DNA from: an uncultured bacterium
Lineage (GTDB): Bacteria > Bacillota > Clostridia > Lachnospirales > Lachnospiraceae
Direction of reading: 5' to 3'
Assembly: GCA_947177425.1 (NCBI GenBank)
Contig: CAMWUN010000004.1
Span: forward strand, 59,088 to 123,087
DNA length: 64,000 nucleotides
How positions within the stretch are numbered: position 1 is the first letter of the stretch; each line of letters opens with the position of its first letter. A program made the translations under genes and the position numbers. The notes beneath the pieces are model-generated. The model was given only the letters and a program-made list of their open reading frames with translations. It was not told where the DNA came from and did not search any database. Below, one piece after another: positions 41,905 to 51,096 of the stretch.

Positions 41905-43059
41905 TTATTTGATATATGCACTGGTATCTGCTTTCACCTTATCGCTGTATTCCAGAACCGCTGAGGAAGGCGTATACGCTTCGTCCTCAAACAGGAATTC
42001 ATGGAGCCACTGCACATTGTCTGCCAGAGATACCGGAACCACACAGCTTCCTTTAGAACCAATTGTTCCTGTAGTACGCATGCTTTCTTCCGGGAATCCT
42101 CCCTGCGCTACGATTTCATACTTGCTGATTTCGGCTAACAATTCAAGTATTTCTGACAAATCCAGAGATGTATAAATCTCATCTTTATCAAAAATTGCAT
42201 TGGCAACACTGTTCAAAGTTGCCGGCGATGCGGTTTTAGCCTTATCCGCTACCGCCATCAGCACTTCTCTCTGGCGCTCGGCACGTTTGAAATCGTCCCC
42301 GGCAGTGTAACGGATACGGCAGTATGCAGTTGCCTGAAGCCCGTCGAGCAGCTGGTAGCCGGTGTCTGTCACAGGGGTGTAGCTTCTCTTAAGGTCTTCC
42401 GCCATACAAATCTGATAGTTATTGATATGCTGTAATTCCGCACTGTCCACATCAATCATGACACCGCCCAGAGCGTCAATGGTATCGCTCAGTCCTGCAA
42501 ACCCTACCGTCACGAAATCGGTAATATTCATATCCAGATTCATGTTGAGCATATTGATGGCCTGCATGGGACCGCCCTTGGCATAAGCCGCATTACATTT
42601 ATTATAAGAATCATTGCTCAAATTTAAATAAGTATCACGGTATACACTGACCAGCTTACATTCGCCAGTATCCAGATTGATAGACGCAATCATTATGGTA
42701 TCGCTTCTGGTGTTCTTGGTGAGTGCGCCTGTGGTGGAGTCCACGCCGAACAGCGCAATATTCCGGTATCCTTTCATGGTGGTGGTTTCCACCTTTTCCT
42801 TTACCTCAGGGTTAATTACAATGTCCTCCTCCGGCAGGGTCACTTTCCCCACCTTCTCCACTTTCAGGACGCTGTAAAGGACTACTACCATGATAAGCAG
42901 GATAAAAATTTCCAATATGAACAAAAGTATCTTTGTGCGCTTTTTCTTTGACTGCTTCTTGGCTGATTCCGGGACTTTTTTCTTTTTCTTCTTTACATTT
43001 ACAGGCTCGTCATGCCTTACAGGTTTCTTTTTAACTGGTTTTTTAGATGTTGTTGTCAT
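41905..43059 (-). CDS. LCP family wall-polymer attachment protein (LytR-CpsA-Psr)
   Basis: LCP enzymes move undecaprenyl-linked polymers onto peptidoglycan. A very basic cytoplasmic leader (TTTSKKPVKKKPVRHDEPVN) precedes one membrane helix (about 44-66). The LCP domain (about 95-310) contains NTRSDTIMIASINLDTGECK, VSVYRDTYLNL, FVTVGFAGLSDTIDALGGV and YCRIRYTAGDDFKRAERQRE, with the conserved Asp and Arg residues that bind the pyrophosphate lipid. An additional 70 residues follow. It lies in the rhamnan-type locus, so it is the likely step that fixes this polymer to the wall. AAAGGGAGA precedes the ATG, and an extended -10 promoter lies about 90 bases upstream. Confidence 0.94.
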   Translation of the reverse strand: MTTTSKKPVKKKPVRHDEPVNVKKKKKKVPESAKKQSKKKRTKILLFILEIFILLIMVVVLYSVLKVEKVGKVTLPEEDIVINPEVKEKVETTTMKGYRNIALFGVDSTTGALTKNTRSDTIMIASINLDTGECKLVSVYRDTYLNLSNDSYNKCNAAYAKGGPMQAINMLNMNLDMNITDFVTVGFAGLSDTIDALGGVMIDVDSAELQHINNYQICMAEDLKRSYTPVTDTGYQLLDGLQATAYCRIRYTAGDDFKRAERQREVLMAVADKAKTASPATLNSVANAIFDKDEIYTSLDLSEILELLAEISKYEIVAQGGFPEESMRTTGTIGSKGSCVVPVSLADNVQWLHEFLFEDEAYTPSSAVLEYSDKVKADTSAYIK

Positions 43060-43150
43060 ATGATCTCTCCCTTTTTACTTCCTTCACATATCTCTATGGG
43101 CTTCATCATCTGTGATTTCTCACAAGATATTATTTTCGCATAAAACATCA

Positions 43151-43159
43151 ATTATAGCA
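43151..43159 (-). promoter_or_regulatory. Extended -10 promoter of the LCP gene
   Basis: On the minus strand TGC-TATAAT gives an extended -10 element about 90 bases before the start; there is no convincing -35 box. The remaining 43,160-43,317 segment shows no gene. Confidence 0.5.
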
Positions 43160-43317
43160 AGCCCCCGGCAATCATTTTAATTTATCCTTAAGATTTGTAA
43201 ATTTGCACCATTATATACATGGCCTTTCAACAAAATTACAGCCGCCCAGTTCTTTGGGTCAGCGGTTTCTGAAGAAGGGACACGCCGCCAATCCCAGCCG
43301 GAGGGCGGATGGTTAAA

Positions 43318-44727
43318 TTAGTAAGCGTTCTTATTAATAAACCCTTTAAATATGGTCAGGAACATAATCTTGATATCCATGGACATAGTCCAGTTTTCAA
43401 TGTAGAACAAATCATATTCGATTCTCTTGCGGATAGAGGTATCTCCCCTGTATCCGTTAATCTGCGCCCATCCCGTAAGTCCCGGGCGCACCTGATGCTT
43501 TATCATATAACGGGGAATCTCTTCTTTAAACTTCTCCACAAACTGCGGACGCTCCGGCCTTGGCCCTACCAGCGACATTTCCCCCATCAGGATATTAAAA
43601 AGCTGGGGCAGTTCATCCAGGCTTGTCTTCCTTAAGAATTTTCCCACCTTCGTGACTCTCGGGTCATCCTTAATGGTCCATGCTTTCTGCTCCGCAGAGG
43701 GTCTCTGCAGTTCCATGGTTCTGAATTTGTACATATTAAATGTCTTATTGTGAAGTCCCACTCTCTCCTGTTTGAAAATAACCGGGCCTCTGCTGGTAAA
43801 GCGCACTGCCAGCGCTGCCAGAAGCATAACCGGAGAAGACAAAATAATTCCCACAAGGGAACCGATTACGTCAATCCCCCGCTTGGCATACCAGTTTAAG
43901 GTATTGGTAAGAGGTACATACCGGATGTTAATGACCGGAAGCCCCATCAAATCTTCTGTATAAGGATGACTGGGCACAAGGGAATTATAATCAGGGATAA
44001 ATTTCGTATGGACACCTGATTTTTCACATAAATCCACAATACTTTCCAGATGATCATAATCTTTAAGGGCCAGGGTAATGGAAATTTCATCCAGTTTATT
44101 TTCCGGCAGAATATATTTAATATTTTCAATCCTGCCCACCACCTTCACGCCCTTATAGACGGTACCGCTGGGAATCCTGTCGTCCAGAATCCCCCTCACC
44201 ACATAGCCCCACTGGGGATTGGCATTGATTCTGGTAATATATTCTTCCGCCGCCCGTGAATAGCCAATAAGCAGAATATATTTCAGATTGTACCCCTTTT
44301 TTCTGAAATAGAGAAGCATGTTCCGTATCAGGGTACGACAGATAGTCGTCAGGATAATATTTACCACAAAAAATGCGCCCATCATAAAACGGGAAAAATG
44401 GGGCTGGTGAATCATGTACAGGAACACGATAAAGAGTACGATTCCCACACAGTTGGCTTTAATGATTCCTTCCAGTTCATATTTCCGCCTTGTGGCGCGC
44501 TTTGGTGCATACATATTGAAGAAATAATAGAGGATAATATATTCAGGCACAACAAAATAGAGGTAACTAAAATAGATCCTCGTATCCAGTGCGCCCACGC
44601 CAGGCTCCGTATCAGCAAATACGGTACCAAACTTTATATACCATGCAAGCAAGTAAGAGATTGCCACAATCCCAGCATCTACCAACAAGTGCAGTCTATT
44701 AAAATACTTTTGATTGTCCTTAATCAT
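43318..44727 (-). CDS. Undecaprenyl-phosphate sugar phosphotransferase (second priming enzyme)
   Basis: A 469-residue priming enzyme of the WbaP/WcaJ/CpsE type. Four to five N-terminal membrane helices and a Rossmann-like middle part (LKYILLIGYSRAAEEYI) precede the catalytic domain (about 265-469): GIDVIGSLVGIILSSP, YKFRTMELQRPS, DELPQLFNILMGEMSLVGPR and HQVRPGLTGWAQINGYRGDT. The wording is close to undecaprenyl-phosphate glucose phosphotransferases. It probably starts the polymer of the ABC-dependent locus, while the enzyme at 8,687-10,105 serves the EpsG-type pathway. The donor (UDP-glucose, galactose or GlcNAc) cannot be fixed from sequence. Confidence 0.93.
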   Translation of the reverse strand: MIKDNQKYFNRLHLLVDAGIVAISYLLAWYIKFGTVFADTEPGVGALDTRIYFSYLYFVVPEYIILYYFFNMYAPKRATRRKYELEGIIKANCVGIVLFIVFLYMIHQPHFSRFMMGAFFVVNIILTTICRTLIRNMLLYFRKKGYNLKYILLIGYSRAAEEYITRINANPQWGYVVRGILDDRIPSGTVYKGVKVVGRIENIKYILPENKLDEISITLALKDYDHLESIVDLCEKSGVHTKFIPDYNSLVPSHPYTEDLMGLPVINIRYVPLTNTLNWYAKRGIDVIGSLVGIILSSPVMLLAALAVRFTSRGPVIFKQERVGLHNKTFNMYKFRTMELQRPSAEQKAWTIKDDPRVTKVGKFLRKTSLDELPQLFNILMGEMSLVGPRPERPQFVEKFKEEIPRYMIKHQVRPGLTGWAQINGYRGDTSIRKRIEYDLFYIENWTMSMDIKIMFLTIFKGFINKNAY

Positions 44728-44785
44728 ATCCTGCTACCTTCTTGCAAATATTCTACAATATTATTCCAAAAAGCACAACTCAAAA

Positions 44786-45748
44786 TTAAGCCAGCCTTCT
44801 TATTATATTTATCCACAATTGTCCCTGTATCCACAGATAATTTTTTAAATTTCCCATACGGAATTTCACCTTATTTTTCCGTCCCTGCCCGGAAGCGGAC
44901 AGTCTCACCCCTTCCAGCAGTCCTTTTCCATAAGCGGTTCCCATTCCTTTTAAGGAAAAAAACAGGAATTTAACCAGATATCCTGCCAAAAGAAAAGGCA
45001 AATTTATTAAAATCTGTAAAAAAGGCATATTCTTATAAACAAGGTAAATACTGTTTCTTGCTGAAAGTTTTACTTTAAAGGCATTATGCCGCGATCCGCT
45101 GACTGCGCTCCCGGCATGGAATACCTCCGCCTCAGGTACATATCTATTAGGATATCCATAAATATCCGCCCGATACCCTATATCTATATCCTCCAGATAG
45201 GCAAAATGGTTTTCATCAAAATAGCCTATTTTCTCAAATAATTCGCGTCTGTAGATGGCAGCTCCGGCACAAGCGGAAAAAATACGCCCCGGTTTATTAT
45301 AGCTGTCTGCAGGTTTATCCTTTCCCCTAGCATAAGCCCAGCCAAGGGCGCAGTAAAAGTCCCCGGCTCCGTCCAGCTTATTTTTATCATGAAGGTTAAT
45401 CATCCTGGCCCCGGCGGAAAAAATTTCCGGGTGTTCTTCCATGGCTTCTTCCAGACGGGCTGTCATCTCCTGTCCTGCAACCGTATCGTTGTTGAGAAGG
45501 AGCACATACCTTGTTCCCGCCATTTTAATTCCTGCATTGACAGCCTTGGAAAATCCCGTGTTTTCGGCAAATTCCAGAATCTTCACCGATGGGTACTTTT
45601 CCTTTACAAGCAAAAGGCTTCCGTCTGTGGAACCGTTATCCACCAGAATAATCTCCGGCACCACAGAGCCTTTGCAGACGGAATGCAAGCAGGCGTCAAT
45701 ATATTTTATTCCATTATAATTCGGTATCACTACGGTGGTCTTTGCCAT
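44786..45748 (-). CDS. GT2 family glycosyltransferase (rhamnosyltransferase-like)
   Basis: A GT-A enzyme of 320 residues: TTVVIPNYNGIKYIDACLHS, LVDNGSTDGS, AENTGFSKAVNAGIKMAGTR, YVLLLNNDT, then YFDENHFAYLEDIDIGYRA. NND for the metal site and the EDIDIGYR block are typical of rhamnan and O-antigen rhamnosyltransferases. A hydrophobic stretch (about residues 238-268) near the C-terminus may touch the membrane. The start is the ATG at 45,748 with GAGGA eight bases upstream. It lies inside the end of the preceding GT2 gene, overlapping it by 35 bases, so expression is coupled. Confidence 0.88.
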   Translation of the reverse strand: MAKTTVVIPNYNGIKYIDACLHSVCKGSVVPEIILVDNGSTDGSLLLVKEKYPSVKILEFAENTGFSKAVNAGIKMAGTRYVLLLNNDTVAGQEMTARLEEAMEEHPEIFSAGARMINLHDKNKLDGAGDFYCALGWAYARGKDKPADSYNKPGRIFSACAGAAIYRRELFEKIGYFDENHFAYLEDIDIGYRADIYGYPNRYVPEAEVFHAGSAVSGSRHNAFKVKLSARNSIYLVYKNMPFLQILINLPFLLAGYLVKFLFFSLKGMGTAYGKGLLEGVRLSASGQGRKNKVKFRMGNLKNYLWIQGQLWINIIRRLA

Positions 45749-47150
45749 TTGAAGGGTCCTCATTTTGCATTTTAATTTTTTCTATCATGGCTGGATCCCA
45801 GACAATTCTGTATCCCATCTCCCGGATTTTCCCGCAAAACCTTCTGCTCAGATCTACAAAGTCCACGGTGTCGTTTAAGCAGTCCTGCCAGTCGAAACGG
45901 CCAGTCCCCGGATGCTGCAGGTAGGGGAGCCCCAGCATTTCTTCCAGAACAGCTTCCGCCTCCCTGGATACCTTCATGCACCGGACATCCACCATCTCGG
46001 CTTCCTGCTGCAGTGCCGCCCTGTGCATATAGCCGCTGTACTCCTTGTGAAGCCCCTGATAAAGCCCTTTGCCCTCAGCCGTATAGATTCCTCCTATAAC
46101 AAGATTTTTCCTGTCAATCAGTTTTCCACCTACCACCGCCGTATCTACCCTGTTGACCAGAAGGCTTGGCTGATAGTCCACCCGGTAAAATCCCAGGTGC
46201 CGCAAATGGGAAACACTTCCTTTCCACCCTCTGGCCCGAAGGAAATCTTCCACCGCCCGCTTGCCTGCATCGTAGGCATACTGCTTGCTGGCTGGATTTT
46301 CCGCAGTGGAATGTTCATGGCAGCGCCAGTGATACAGAACTTTCGGAATGTGGGCTACCGGAATTTCCATCTTTTTTGTCCGAAGCTTATCCTTGCCCAG
46401 CATCACATTCACAGCCCGCAGCGCCACGTCATAATCCTGTGCGCCGTCACACACGCTCCGGAATCCTAATTCCTGCAATAACTGCCGCTTCATCACCAGA
46501 AAATGGCAGATATAATTATTGCTTAATATCAGGTCAAGATTAAAGTCCGGTTTCCTGTTCACCTCGTAATAGTGTACCTGTTCACTGTCGCATTTATCCT
46601 CATCAGAATACAGCATCTGTAGTTGGATATCCCTTTTATCATGTTCTTCAATACAGGCGGCCATCTCGTAGAGGGCATCCGGAGTCAGCACATCATCATG
46701 GTCGAGAAGTCCTGCATAATCTCCCGTGGCGTACATGAGCGCCTGATTGGTATTGGAGGAAATGCCTGTATTCTGTTTCAGACGCCTGTACTTAATCCGC
46801 TTATCATTATAAGAACTGACCACTGCCTCCACTGCCTGGGATGTGCTGGCGTCTGCAAGAATCAGTTCAAAATTGCCATAGGTCTGGGACAGCACAGAAT
46901 CAATCATAGCCCTTAAATATTTTTCTTCCGTCTCAAAGGCTGGCACAAGAATGCTGAATTTGACCAAAAACCGCTTTCCATCCTCCGCCTGCCTTTGAAG
47001 TTCCTTATCCTCCGGCGGCTGATAAGCATAGTTGTCTGCAATTTCTGTCTGCACCCTTTCCTTCATGGCATAGTATGCCTGCCTGATTCCGTTTTTTTTC
47101 AAATAGCGAAGTGTTTTCCTTAAATTGCTGACTTTTATGATTTTTCCCAT
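45714..47150 (-). CDS. GT2 family glycosyltransferase with C-terminal extension
   Basis: A helical N-terminal segment (about 1-60) precedes a GT-A domain: FSILVPAFETEEKYLRAMID, LADASTSQAVE, GISSNTNQALMYATGDYAGL, LDHDDVLTPDALYEM, YSDEDKCDSEQ and HIPKVLYHWRCHEHSTA. The remaining 150 residues after the RVDYQPSLLVNR stretch contain a degenerate second GT2-like region without a DxD motif. This build is seen in the long rhamnan/O-antigen GT2 enzymes such as the tandem enzyme at 49,102-51,096, here with a reduced second half. GAGG lies nine bases upstream of the ATG. An inverted repeat is at 47,245-47,282 in the leader. Confidence 0.87.
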   Translation of the reverse strand: MGKIIKVSNLRKTLRYLKKNGIRQAYYAMKERVQTEIADNYAYQPPEDKELQRQAEDGKRFLVKFSILVPAFETEEKYLRAMIDSVLSQTYGNFELILADASTSQAVEAVVSSYNDKRIKYRRLKQNTGISSNTNQALMYATGDYAGLLDHDDVLTPDALYEMAACIEEHDKRDIQLQMLYSDEDKCDSEQVHYYEVNRKPDFNLDLILSNNYICHFLVMKRQLLQELGFRSVCDGAQDYDVALRAVNVMLGKDKLRTKKMEIPVAHIPKVLYHWRCHEHSTAENPASKQYAYDAGKRAVEDFLRARGWKGSVSHLRHLGFYRVDYQPSLLVNRVDTAVVGGKLIDRKNLVIGGIYTAEGKGLYQGLHKEYSGYMHRAALQQEAEMVDVRCMKVSREAEAVLEEMLGLPYLQHPGTGRFDWQDCLNDTVDFVDLSRRFCGKIREMGYRIVWDPAMIEKIKMQNEDPSNGKDHRSDTEL

Positions 47151-47244
47151 ATTCTAGTACCTCTTGTCTGCCGTGGGGATTTTTCTGGAAGTTATCCGTC
47201 ATATGCCCTGCGGGGCCTGCTGCTTCATAACGTCCAGTATTACC

Positions 47245-47282
47245 AGAGCGTGTTTGAGTTATAGTACTTTCAAACACGCTCT
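47245..47282. repeat. Short inverted repeat related to the 12,451-12,525 element
   Basis: AGAGCGTGTTTGA and its exact complement enclose 12 bases. The arms resemble TAGAGAGTGTTTGAAAA of the 75-bp element. It lies between the phosphohexomutase stop and the next GT2 start. No T-run follows on the minus strand. Confidence 0.6.
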
Positions 47283-47317
47283 GAAATGGTTTTCACTATA
47301 ATTATACGTCTTACTTT

Positions 47318-49039
47318 TTAGAGATAAGACTTAAGCGCTTCTGTCAGTTTTTCCACTTTATCCTGCGCGTCTTCAATGCTGGTTCCTTTCACGCCCATGT
47401 AGAATTTGATTTTAGGCTCTGTACCGGAAGGACGTGCGCAGCACCAGGAATCATTGGTCAGGTCAAAGTAAAGGACATTGGATTTGGGCAGGCCGGTAGG
47501 TCTTTCCTCTCCTGTTGCCAGATCCCTTGTCACATCCCTGTCGTAGTCCCTGAACTCCTTCACTTCCAGTTCTCCGAAGTTCTTAGGCGGGTTGCTCCTT
47601 AATTTATCCATCATCTCTGCAATCTGCCTGGAACCGTCGATTCCTTTCAATGTGATTGCATACTGTGTTTCTTTGTAGTAACCGTATTTCTCATAAAGTT
47701 TCAGCATCTGGTCCCATACGGTGATTCCGTTCTTCTTGCACCATGCGGCCATTTCACAAAGACACATAACTGCAACCACGGCATCCTTATCCCTTGCATG
47801 AGTGCCTGCCAGACAGCCGTAGCTTTCTTCCAGACCAAATACATAATTGTTGGAGCCAGTCTGTTCAAACAGCTTAATCTGTTCGCCAATATATTTAAAT
47901 CCGGTAAGAACTTCAATGAATTTCACATTGTAATCCTTAGCAATGGCTGACGCCATGTTAGTGGTAACGATAGTTGTCACCAGTGCAGGATTTTCCGGCA
48001 TGGTATTGGTCGCCGTTCTCTCCCGCAGGATGTATTCCGCAATCAGCATCCCGGACATATTGCCTGTAAAAGGAATATACTCGCCGGATTTCGTATCCAG
48101 TGCATAGATTCCAAGCCTGTCTGCATCCGGGTCTGTGGCAAGGACAATATCTGCATTCTTTTCCTTTGCAAGTTTAAGAGCCAGGGTAAATGCCTTGGGG
48201 TCTTCCGGATTGGGGTAATCCAGCGTAGTGAAATCGGGATCTGGCAGTTCCTGTTCAGGCACCACATACACATGTTTGAAGCCCAGTTCTGAAAGGATTC
48301 TTCTTACAGGTACATTCCCCGTCCCATGGAAGGGAGAGTAAACAATCTTGATGTCGTCCGCCACTTCCTTAATGATTTCAGGATGGATAATCTGCTTCTT
48401 CAGTTCTTCCATGTAAGCGTCGTCTATCTCTTTGCCAATTACCTGATAAAGCCCTGCTGCTATGGCCTCATCCTTATCCATGGTCTTAACCTGATGATAG
48501 TCTGTTACTTTCTTTACCTCTTCAATAATCTCCTTATCTTTCGGAGCCGTTACCTGTGCGCCGTCCTCCCAGTATGCCTTGTAGCCGTTGTACTCCGGGG
48601 GATTATGACTTGCCGTAATAACGATACCAGAAATACAATGGAGCGTTCTGAGTGCAAAAGAAAGTTCCGGTGTAGGGCGAAGTGCATCAAACACATACGC
48701 CTTAATACCATTTGCCGCCAGGCAAAGAGCTGCCACATCGGCAAATTCCGGCGACATTCTTCTGGAATCATATGCAATTGCAACTCCCTTTTCCCTGCCG
48801 CCCTGGCTGATTATGTAGTTGGCAAGCCCCTGGGTTGCCTTTCTTACCGTATAGATGTTCATGCGGTTGGTTCCTGCGCCGATTACTCCGCGAAGGCCGC
48901 CGGTACCAAATTCCAGTTCCTTATAAAAACGGTCTTCAATTTCCTTCTCGTCACCGGCAATCCCACGCAGTTCATCCTTGGTTGCCTGGTCAAAATAATC
49001 GTCTTCCAGCCAGAAATCATATTGTTCTTTGTAGCTCAT
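47318..49039 (-). CDS. Phospho-sugar mutase (phosphoglucomutase/phosphomannomutase)
   Basis: An alpha-D-phosphohexomutase of 573 residues that interconverts hexose 1- and 6-phosphates and so feeds nucleotide-sugar synthesis, including dTDP-rhamnose. The phosphoserine loop is VITASHNPPEYNGYKAYWED, the Mg2+ loop is VLATDPDADRLGIYA, the sugar-binding loop is GLEESYG and the phosphate-binding loop is CARPSGTEPKIKFYMG. All four are intact, and the length matches the PgcA group of Firmicutes rather than the shorter GlmM. CAGGAGGGTATGAA precedes the ATG. Its position among glycosyltransferase genes links it to this locus. Confidence 0.95.
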   Translation of the reverse strand: MSYKEQYDFWLEDDYFDQATKDELRGIAGDEKEIEDRFYKELEFGTGGLRGVIGAGTNRMNIYTVRKATQGLANYIISQGGREKGVAIAYDSRRMSPEFADVAALCLAANGIKAYVFDALRPTPELSFALRTLHCISGIVITASHNPPEYNGYKAYWEDGAQVTAPKDKEIIEEVKKVTDYHQVKTMDKDEAIAAGLYQVIGKEIDDAYMEELKKQIIHPEIIKEVADDIKIVYSPFHGTGNVPVRRILSELGFKHVYVVPEQELPDPDFTTLDYPNPEDPKAFTLALKLAKEKNADIVLATDPDADRLGIYALDTKSGEYIPFTGNMSGMLIAEYILRERTATNTMPENPALVTTIVTTNMASAIAKDYNVKFIEVLTGFKYIGEQIKLFEQTGSNNYVFGLEESYGCLAGTHARDKDAVVAVMCLCEMAAWCKKNGITVWDQMLKLYEKYGYYKETQYAITLKGIDGSRQIAEMMDKLRSNPPKNFGELEVKEFRDYDRDVTRDLATGEERPTGLPKSNVLYFDLTNDSWCCARPSGTEPKIKFYMGVKGTSIEDAQDKVEKLTEALKSYL

Positions 49040-49101
49040 TTCATACCCTCCTGATTTTTATTTTAAAATATATTGGTTTTCACTACACTGATACCATTCT
49101 A

Positions 49102-51096
49102 TCATATTTTCAATGCAAAGTCACTTCTGTCAAGGGAAAAATTCGCATTGTAATATGGATCTCCCGCCTCCAGTATTTTTTTCCATTTGGTTCTGAACTG
49201 TTCCGATTCCCTGTTATACCGCTCCGCCTTCTCGCCGTTATCGTCCAGCCCTCTGGATATAGACTCAAAATGGTACAGTTCTGCAAAAGGTGTAAACACA
49301 TTCAAATACCCCTTTTCCCTCAATTTCAGACAAAAGTCCACATCATTTAATGAAATGGCAAAGGATTCGTCCAGACCTCCCACCTCATCAAAAAGGGATT
49401 TTTTCACCAGCAGGCAGGCTCCTGTCACCGCGGAAACATTCTGTGCATAACAGAGCCTTCCCATATAGCCCAGATTTTCCCGGTGCTGTTTGTAATGGCT
49501 GTGCCCTGCCGTCCTATGTGCCCCCAGTCCCAGCACCACGCCTGCATGCTGGATGGTCTTGTCCGCATAATAAAGCTTGGCCCCCACAGCGCCTACATCC
49601 TCCCGCTGTGCATACATCAGGAGTTCCTCTATCCAGTTCACAGTAATTACCTGAGTATCATTGTTCAGAAGCAGGATATACTGCCCCCTTGCTCTCGATG
49701 CCCCCAGATTATTGACAGCCGAATAATTAAAGGTTCCTTCATAAGTAACGATTTGAACCTTCTCATTTTCTTCAAGTTCCTGATAATAATCAAAAGTCTC
49801 CTTTTCCGTACTGTTATTTTCCACCACAATAACCTCAAAATTTTCATAGGTGGATTTTTCAAATATAGAAGTAATACATCTCTTCAAATCCGCTGCATGG
49901 TCTTTATTTGCAATCACAATGGAAATCAACGGACTTCCCAGAATCTGGTACCGGATTTTAAAAATCGTTTCAAAAGCCCTTGTGGAAGTAATCTCAAAAT
50001 GCTGGAACCCATGCCTTTTCAGATGATCCGCCACAGCCCCTTTTGCCGCTTCTATGGCATACGGCTTGGCTTCTATATTGGATGCTGTGCTGGCCGCATG
50101 GCATCGCCAGTAATATAAAAGCTTGGGAACATGAACCACATTCCGGGCTTTGTCAGTAAGGCGGAGAATCATATCGTGGTCCTGGCTGCCGTCAAATCTG
50201 CTGCGGAACAGTTCCGTACCCTCAAGCAGCGACTTTGCAAACACACTGAAATGGCAGATATAATTATTAGCCCGGAGATTGTCAATTGCATAATCCGGTT
50301 TAAAATGCATGGTAAGCATTCTGTTGATGTCTCTGCTCTTAAAAGTAGTCTCATCGCAATATATATAATCCGCATCCTTTTCATTGATGACTTTCACATA
50401 CTCATAAAGCACGCTTGGATGCAGCAGGTCATCGTGGTCAAACAGGCCGATATATTCTCCCGTTGCCAGTTTCAGGCACTGGTTCGTGTTCCCCGATATG
50501 CCCTCGTTTTTTAGCAGCTTCTGATAGAGGATTTTTTCCCCGGTCTCCTTCTGGTACTCCCGGACGATTTCCCCCACATAATCATATCCCTCATCAGAGC
50601 CATCGGCCAGACATAATTCCCAATTTTCATAAGTCTGGGCCGTTACGGACTCAATCATTTCCCGCAGAAAAAACTGGGGCGTATTGTACAGGGGTACTAA
50701 GATGCTGATCTTGGGCATCCTTGGAAATTTTTCTGCTCTTTGTCTCTCTGCTTCCTCCGGCGAAGGGAAGCTCTTTGTCCCATAATTCTCCATAGCCTGG
50801 TGTTCGATTGTCTTATACTTCATCTTGGCAATCACTCCTCTTATGTTTCCGCAGTTCCTGATCCTGTCCCTCTGACGGATTACAAAATGCATACATTTGC
50901 GCAAAGGCGCAGACATCTTCCAGAGAGGGTTGTTTTTGATCCGGTTCAGCTTGAACGTCAGGTCATCGCACTTTGCCTCCAGCGCTGCAACCCGTCCGGC
51001 TAAATCTGCCGTCCTGAGATGTTCCTTCTCATATGCGGCCCGGTAATCCATCTCCTGTGCCCCGTTTTCCCCTCTGCTTTCTTCCTTACTTTCCAT
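49102..51096 (-). CDS. Tandem-domain GT2 glycosyltransferase
   Basis: Two complete GT-A domains in one chain of 664 residues. After a coiled-coil-like start (about 20-55) and a linker, the first domain has ISILVPLYNTPQFFLREMIE, LADGSDEGYD, GISGNTNQCLKLATGEYIGL, FDHDDLLHPS and YWRCHAASTA. The second has ISIVIANKDHAADLKRCITS, VVENNSTEKE, YSAVNNLGASRARGQYILLL, NNDTQVI and LDESFAISLNDVDFCLKLR. Such two-domain enzymes often add two sugars in turn to a rhamnan or O-antigen chain. GGAGG lies eight bases before the ATG. It overlaps the preceding GT2 gene by 11 bases. Confidence 0.9.
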   Translation of the reverse strand: MESKEESRGENGAQEMDYRAAYEKEHLRTADLAGRVAALEAKCDDLTFKLNRIKNNPLWKMSAPLRKCMHFVIRQRDRIRNCGNIRGVIAKMKYKTIEHQAMENYGTKSFPSPEEAERQRAEKFPRMPKISILVPLYNTPQFFLREMIESVTAQTYENWELCLADGSDEGYDYVGEIVREYQKETGEKILYQKLLKNEGISGNTNQCLKLATGEYIGLFDHDDLLHPSVLYEYVKVINEKDADYIYCDETTFKSRDINRMLTMHFKPDYAIDNLRANNYICHFSVFAKSLLEGTELFRSRFDGSQDHDMILRLTDKARNVVHVPKLLYYWRCHAASTASNIEAKPYAIEAAKGAVADHLKRHGFQHFEITSTRAFETIFKIRYQILGSPLISIVIANKDHAADLKRCITSIFEKSTYENFEVIVVENNSTEKETFDYYQELEENEKVQIVTYEGTFNYSAVNNLGASRARGQYILLLNNDTQVITVNWIEELLMYAQREDVGAVGAKLYYADKTIQHAGVVLGLGAHRTAGHSHYKQHRENLGYMGRLCYAQNVSAVTGACLLVKKSLFDEVGGLDESFAISLNDVDFCLKLREKGYLNVFTPFAELYHFESISRGLDDNGEKAERYNRESEQFRTKWKKILEAGDPYYNANFSLDRSDFALKI

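Noticed and set aside
48326..49054. Plus-strand ORF of 242 codons opposite the phosphohexomutase
   Set aside because: The phosphohexomutase on the minus strand has all four family motifs; the opposite frame has no recognisable domain and no ribosome site.
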